Of a stretch of 8,348 nucleotides of DNA, positions 5,221 to 8,348 are shown piece by piece. The position numbers were made by a program, and so were the translations under genes. The DNA is from Candidatus Amesbacteria bacterium (GTDB lineage Bacteria > Patescibacteriota > Microgenomatia > CAZETR01 > Amesbacteraceae), in contig JAUXUE010000045.1 in NCBI GenBank assembly GCA_030681075.1, forward strand, positions 1-8,348, in the 5' to 3' direction. The notes beneath the pieces were generated by a model that had not been told where the DNA came from, did not search any database, and worked only from the letters and a program-made list of their open reading frames with translations. Positions within the stretch are counted from its first letter, which is position 1. Each line of letters starts with the position of its first letter.

Positions 5221-6159
5221 ATGAACATTACGGTAATATACAACTCATCTGATAGTGACGAGCCTTCAGATCAGGATACAAAAAAGAGTGCACAAGAAGT
5301 AGCAGAGGCTTTGGGTGCGGCTCTCTTTCCAATAACTAAATCTCAAATTGAAAATATCAAATCCATCAAGGCTGATCTGGTATTTAATTTGATTGAGTGG
5401 ACAGGGCATGAGGCCAAATATGCAAGTCAAGTAGTCGAAATTCTGAACGAGTTGAAAATGCCCTATACTGGCTCAGGAATCTATGGTCTGGATGTGTCAA
5501 ATGACAAAGTCAAAATGAAACAAAAATTTGATGAATTGGGAATCCCAACTCCAAGATATCAAATTTATGACAAAGAATTTATTGCCAACAATTTGCAATT
5601 TCCTGTCATCGCTAAGCTGGCTTCCGAACATTGTAGTATTGGGCTGGATGAAACCAATATTGTTTTCAATACCGAAAGTCTGCGCGAAAAAATAATAGAT
5701 CTGCGAAGCCAGTATGATATGCCGATACTGGTCGAAGAATTTATTGATGGTGAAGAGGTGCACGTCTCGGTACTGGATAAAGAGGGTGCTCCGTGGGTCC
5801 TGCCCCCAGATAGAATTGTCTTTGATGAATCTGGAAAAAAGTCTATATTAAGCCACAATGCCAAATGGGAAGGCGGAAAGATAAATTCCAATTGGGCTGA
5901 ATTTGAGGAGTATGACAAAGAATTGAAATCTCAAATTATCGACGCCTCGACAAAATGTTATATCGGTCTCGGTGGCCGGAGTTACTGCCGGATAGATATT
6001 AGAGTCAAAGGTGATGACTTTTATATTTTGGAAATAAATAATAATCCCGGCATTGATTGGGATGAAGATAACGCTCTCTGCCACAGCGCCAAGAAAGCCG
6101 GCTTTGCTGATTTCAAATCGTTACTTACCCATATTGTAAATGACGCCCTTAAGTATTGA
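5221..6159 (+). CDS. D-Ala-D-Ala-ligase-fold ATP-grasp enzyme, noncanonical (first of pair)
   Basis: This 312-residue enzyme should use ATP to make an acyl-phosphate and join a carboxylate to an amine, as Ddl does. The Ddl order is plain: DLVFNLIEW (52-60), PYTGSGIYGLDVSNDK (81-96), FPVIAK with K132, EHCSIGL (136-142), hinge VEEFIDGEEVHVSVL (171-185), PPDRIVF, SHNAKW (211-216), RIDIR (257-261) and LEINNNPG (270-277) with metal-binding E271 and N273. The catalytic core for ATP and Mg looks intact. Substrate-site residues differ from true Ddl: the N-terminal SAEREVSL motif is missing, the EGSSVG loop reads EHCSIG, the KY of the omega loop reads KW, and the NTSPGMTSHSLVP segment reads NNNPGIDWDEDNA. 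So D-Ala-D-Ala synthesis is doubtful. No mur genes lie nearby. It overlaps the second ATP-grasp gene by 20 bp. Confidence 0.82.
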   Translation: MNITVIYNSSDSDEPSDQDTKKSAQEVAEALGAALFPITKSQIENIKSIKADLVFNLIEWTGHEAKYASQVVEILNELKMPYTGSGIYGLDVSNDKVKMKQKFDELGIPTPRYQIYDKEFIANNLQFPVIAKLASEHCSIGLDETNIVFNTESLREKIIDLRSQYDMPILVEEFIDGEEVHVSVLDKEGAPWVLPPDRIVFDESGKKSILSHNAKWEGGKINSNWAEFEEYDKELKSQIIDASTKCYIGLGGRSYCRIDIRVKGDDFYILEINNNPGIDWDEDNALCHSAKKAGFADFKSLLTHIVNDALKY

Positions 6160-7189
6160 TTATCCGATATCTGTAGCTATCCTCTACACGACTTATGATC
6201 CGGACACTGTAGAAGTCGCTATGCAAATGAACGAATCCCTGACTTCTTGTGGACACAAAGTCAGGATGTTTGAGACCACTTCCCGAAACTGGAAAAAAGC
6301 CCTTCGAGTTCCGGGTGACGTCGTCATAAACTGGATTGAAGACGAAAATACCGATTGGAAGCTCTGGGCCAAGGTCGGGCATAATCTAGAATTGCTTCAT
6401 CGAGCCCAATTGGGATTTAATTCAAGGCTCATCCCCTACTCTTTGTCTAAAATAAAAATGAAAAGAAGGCTGTTAAATTATGGTCTTGCCACCCCTGCAT
6501 TCCGAGTAATCAGAAAGCTTGGCAATATGGCGAATTTTAGAGGCTTAAACTTCCCACTTATTGTCAAGCCTGCCGGAGAACATGCCAGCGCTGGTATCAC
6601 TCAGGATTCAGTAGTAATTGATCACAAAGAAATGGCCGATCAGGCTAGATATTTATTTAAAAAATACGGAGGAGAAATATTAGTAGAAGAATATATCGAA
6701 GGACTGGAATTACATGTTACAGTAATTGGAAACAAACGGCATATCATTCCTCTTCCCTATGCCCAAGTAAATTATAAAGGTGAGTTTAAGGACAACTGGA
6801 ATGTCTATACCTATAATGCCAAATGGAACAACTCTTCTTGGGAATATTGGGACGCGCCGTTGCTTTGTCCAGTCGTTCTGCCTAAAAAAGTAATGATAAA
6901 AATAGATGACCTGGTGAAGTCTGCCTTCAAAATATTGGGTTGTGTAGATGTGGTTCGCTTCGATATCAGATTAGATAATAAAAATATACCTTATATTATT
7001 GATATGAATGTCAATCCACATTTGGGGAGCGATAATGAGAGTGAATGTTGGCGATCAGTGAAAGCTTTGGACTGGTCATATCCGGAATTTATTGAGACTT
7101 TAGTTGCTATTGCCTACAAACGCCACTTCAAGAGGCTTCCTGATAGGTTGCGCGAGAGGCAATTTATGTTAGCGGGTTTCGTAAAATAG
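6140..7189 (+). CDS. Divergent Ddl-fold ATP-grasp enzyme (second of pair)
   Basis: This 349-residue paralogue of the preceding enzyme starts 20 bp inside it, so translation is probably coupled and the two products may act in sequence or together. Visible elements: VVINWIEDE (61-69), which mirrors VFNLIEW of the partner; SKIKMK (103-108); FPLIVK with K143; EHASAGI (147-153); VEEYIEGLELHVTVI (182-196); TYNAKW (224-229); RFDIR (273-277); and IIDMNVNPH (286-294). The usual metal-binding Glu of LExNxxPG is Asp here (D288), with N290 kept and PG changed to PH. The central TGSG loop is replaced by SRLIPYS. About 40 residues follow the core, ending basic (YKRHFKRLPDRLRERQ), an extension the first enzyme lacks. 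It may be active with altered geometry, or a partner subunit. The ATG at 6140 is the only early start; no Shine-Dalgarno is seen. Its 3' end overlaps the convergent SIMPL gene by 21 bp. Confidence 0.78.
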   Translation: MTPLSIDYPISVAILYTTYDPDTVEVAMQMNESLTSCGHKVRMFETTSRNWKKALRVPGDVVINWIEDENTDWKLWAKVGHNLELLHRAQLGFNSRLIPYSLSKIKMKRRLLNYGLATPAFRVIRKLGNMANFRGLNFPLIVKPAGEHASAGITQDSVVIDHKEMADQARYLFKKYGGEILVEEYIEGLELHVTVIGNKRHIIPLPYAQVNYKGEFKDNWNVYTYNAKWNNSSWEYWDAPLLCPVVLPKKVMIKIDDLVKSAFKILGCVDVVRFDIRLDNKNIPYIIDMNVNPHLGSDNESECWRSVKALDWSYPEFIETLVAIAYKRHFKRLPDRLRERQFMLAGFVK

Positions 7190-7861
7190 AGTCACGGAAG
7201 ATGTGACATCGGTCGATCCTGGTTGGATTTGGGTGTCTGATTCTTTTGCCATCATTGGATATATTCTATTTGCCGATCCTTCCTGGATATTGACAATTTT
7301 TCCAAGTGTCATGCCAGACAGATTGGCCAATTCGGAGGCTTTGTCTTTGGCATCTTTTATCGCTTTTAATCTTGCTTCTTTATTCAATTCTTTAAGTTTT
7401 TCTTCATCAACTGTAAATTGAATGTTACCGACAGAGTTCACTCCAAGTGATGCGGCCTTGTCTAAGATATCGTTAACTCTATCAATGTCTCGAACCGTAA
7501 CCGTTAAATTAATATTGACTGTGTAACCAGAAATCTTGGGATAATCATAACTCGGGTAGACAGAATAATTTGTGGTTTTGATATCTTTGTCCGAAACTCC
7601 AAGCTCTTTGATTGCTTTTGTGAGGTTGTTGACAACTGTATTGGCTTCAGCTTGGGCAAGTTTGACAGAGTTTTTCTGAGTTGTCATGCCTAAATTAAGG
7701 ATAGCCACATCTGGAGTAACTGTGACTTTTCCTTCACCGCTGACAGTAAACAAATCTGTCTTTTGGGTAACGACAGATGAAATTGGGACACCTGGAGCGA
7801 ACTTGATAAACGCAAATACGATTCCAGATATCAAAAATACTTTTATACTCCATTTAATCAT
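7169..7861 (-). CDS. SIMPL-domain (DUF541, YggE-like) exported protein
   Basis: This 230-residue protein has an N-terminal membrane segment (about residues 5-21, after MIKWSIK) that anchors or exports it; no lipobox is seen. The rest is a single SIMPL domain: FTVSGEGKVTVTPDVAILN (38-56) is the family hallmark, followed by a long helix rich in A/N/K, DIKTTNYSVYPSYDY (93-107), a GYTVNINLTVTVRDIDRVNDIL strand-helix (112-133) and VGNIQFTVDE (144-153), ending in another helix and beta strand. Homologues form periplasmic or surface oligomers and have been linked to oxidative stress (YggE) or channel-like ring assembly; the exact function here is unknown. It shares an ATGA stop/start overlap with the upstream coiled-coil gene, so the two are translationally coupled. 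Its C-terminus overlaps the second ATP-grasp gene. Confidence 0.9.
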   Translation of the reverse strand: MIKWSIKVFLISGIVFAFIKFAPGVPISSVVTQKTDLFTVSGEGKVTVTPDVAILNLGMTTQKNSVKLAQAEANTVVNNLTKAIKELGVSDKDIKTTNYSVYPSYDYPKISGYTVNINLTVTVRDIDRVNDILDKAASLGVNSVGNIQFTVDEEKLKELNKEARLKAIKDAKDKASELANLSGMTLGKIVNIQEGSANRIYPMMAKESDTQIQPGSTDVTSSVTLFYETR

Positions 7862-8262
7862 TGTGCAAAAACAAAATTATTTAATCTCTCGATATCGCCC
7901 CGAATTTCGGTTGTACGAACATTTAGAATTTCTATTTCCTCATCATGTGCTTTGGCTTTGGCGGAAAAACCAGCGTCAATCAAATCATGAATTTGACTTT
8001 TAAACTCAAAAAACTTTTGATCCCATTTGTCAAATTCTTCATACATTGTTTTTCGAAGCTCTTTAATTTCCTGACCATGGGACTTTAATTCTGCTCCATG
8101 TGATCTTATCTCTGCTCCTTGTGATTTAAGTTGAACACCTTGGGATTTAAGCTCAATACTCAAAGTCTTTATTTCACGGCCAATAGACTTGAGCTCATTA
8201 CCCTGTGAACCAATTAATTTTATTAATTGGTCAATCTTCTCATCGGTCGTCTTCTTAGCCAT
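7858..8262 (-). CDS. Small coiled-coil protein with glycine-phased heptads
   Basis: This 134-residue protein is almost entirely helical with no membrane span. Residues 21-69 form seven consecutive heptads of the pattern G-x-E/Q-(L/I)-K/R-S-x: GNELKSI, GREIKTL, SIELKSQ, GVQLKSQ, GAEIRSH, GAELKSH, GQEIKEL. Glycine or serine recurs at the same heptad position, with one aliphatic residue per turn of the register. A second helical region (about 72-130) holds FDKWDQKFFEFKSQIHDLI and a further coiled segment. Such proteins usually oligomerise, but I cannot assign a family; SlyX-like or phage-type trimeric coiled coils are alternatives. It is the first gene of a two-gene operon with the SIMPL protein (4-bp ATGA overlap), so the two may work together at the envelope. 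The start is supported by a well-placed promoter and no Shine-Dalgarno is present. Confidence 0.75.
   Translation of the reverse strand: MAKKTTDEKIDQLIKLIGSQGNELKSIGREIKTLSIELKSQGVQLKSQGAEIRSHGAELKSHGQEIKELRKTMYEEFDKWDQKFFEFKSQIHDLIDAGFSAKAKAHDEEIEILNVRTTEIRGDIERLNNFVFAQ
8056..8202 (-). repeat. Degenerate 21-bp tandem repeats coding for heptads
   Basis: Seven 21-bp units in the coiled-coil gene encode residues 21-69. The middle units (about 8077-8160) are most alike at DNA level, suggesting expansion by slippage or unequal recombination; the outer units have drifted. Because the period is a multiple of three and equals one heptad, copy-number change would lengthen or shorten the coil without a frameshift. 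Confidence 0.7.
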
Positions 8263-8270
8263 GCCTATAC

Positions 8271-8299
8271 ATTAACATATTGTTATGGTTGCCTGTCAA
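8271..8299 (-). promoter_or_regulatory. Promoter of the coiled-coil/SIMPL operon, leaderless-type
   Basis: On the minus strand, TTGACA (8299-8294) is followed by exactly 17 bp and GTTAAT (8276-8271, 4 of 6 to the -10 consensus). The start codon lies 8 bases after the -10, so the predicted transcript begins at or within a few bases of the ATG, with no room for a Shine-Dalgarno. Confidence 0.55.
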
Positions 8300-8307
8300 G
8301 CTATAAT
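8280..8307 (+). promoter_or_regulatory. Outward-facing promoter at the right edge
   Basis: TTGTTA (8280-8285), a 16-bp spacer and an exact TATAAT (8302-8307) point rightwards out of the window, with a start near 8314. It overlaps the minus-strand promoter, forming a divergent pair. No ATG follows before the window ends at 8348, so its target is unseen. An alternative reading is that minus-strand coding sequence ends here (two short open frames close at about 8301 and 8296), in which case the TATAAT would be incidental. Confidence 0.35.
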
Positions 8308-8348
8308 ATTTGAACCATTCTCATCGATTTGAAGTTGTTTGCCAGCAC

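Noticed and set aside
5497..6084. Three minus-strand open frames opposite the first ATP-grasp gene
   Set aside because: They overlap one another and lie opposite conserved ATP-grasp motifs; they are antisense shadows.
5221..6159. Calling this gene ddl (D-alanine-D-alanine ligase) outright
   Set aside because: Fold and ATP-binding motifs fit, but the residues that define the D-Ala sites are missing or changed, so a gene symbol would overstate the evidence.
8296..8325. tRNA T-loop-like GGTTCAAAT on the minus strand
   Set aside because: Flanking bases do not pair into a T stem and no acceptor or anticodon arm is found.

Overview
The window looks like a compact chromosomal stretch from a small-genome bacterium. 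The best guess is a Candidate Phyla Radiation (Patescibacteria) lineage such as Microgenomates. That guess rests on several things: AT-leaning composition, very tight packing (overlaps of 4 to 32 bp, and convergent genes whose 3' ends overlap), many short membrane or coiled-coil hypotheticals, a reduced YebC, few Shine-Dalgarno sequences, and promoters placed so that mRNAs would start at or next to the start codon. TGA serves as a stop for several clear genes, so the TGA=Gly code of Gracilibacteria/Absconditabacteria is unlikely. The lineage is an inference; no rRNA gene is present to confirm it.

Layout. (1) Positions 2-1598, plus strand: the 3' part of a CPA2/KefB-type cation antiporter with a TrkA-N domain, overlapping a single-span protein with a C-terminal LytR_C domain. 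(2) Positions 1584-2324, minus strand: a TPR protein with a HIRAN-like domain, convergent with block 1 and divergent from block 3. (3) Positions 2342-3827, plus strand: a shortened yebC, a multi-span membrane protein and a 73-residue hypothetical, likely one operon. Blocks 2 and 3 appear to start from one palindromic bidirectional promoter. (4) Positions 3828-4225: a gene-free region of about 390 bp with DnaA-box-like sites, a purine-rich tract, nested inverted repeats, a near-consensus promoter and an array of 8-bp units. (5) Positions 4226-5173: a Xer-type tyrosine recombinase with the full catalytic set. (6) Positions 5221-7189: two overlapping D-Ala-D-Ala-ligase-fold ATP-grasp enzymes, both lacking the residues typical of true Ddl. 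(7) Positions 7169-8262, minus strand: a SIMPL-domain (DUF541) protein translationally coupled to an upstream glycine-phased coiled-coil protein, with a leaderless-looking promoter and a second promoter pointing out of the window.

How the genes work together. No single pathway links the window. Blocks 1 and 7 encode envelope or ion-homeostasis functions. YebC is a translation/regulatory factor. The recombinase may act in chromosome dimer resolution or be a relic of integration. The most unusual part is the tandem ATP-grasp pair: two diverged paralogues, translationally coupled, whose Ddl active-site positions have changed in parallel. This suggests a two-enzyme carboxylate-amine ligase system with a substrate other than D-alanine. 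The gene-free region before the recombinase is the second place worth attention.
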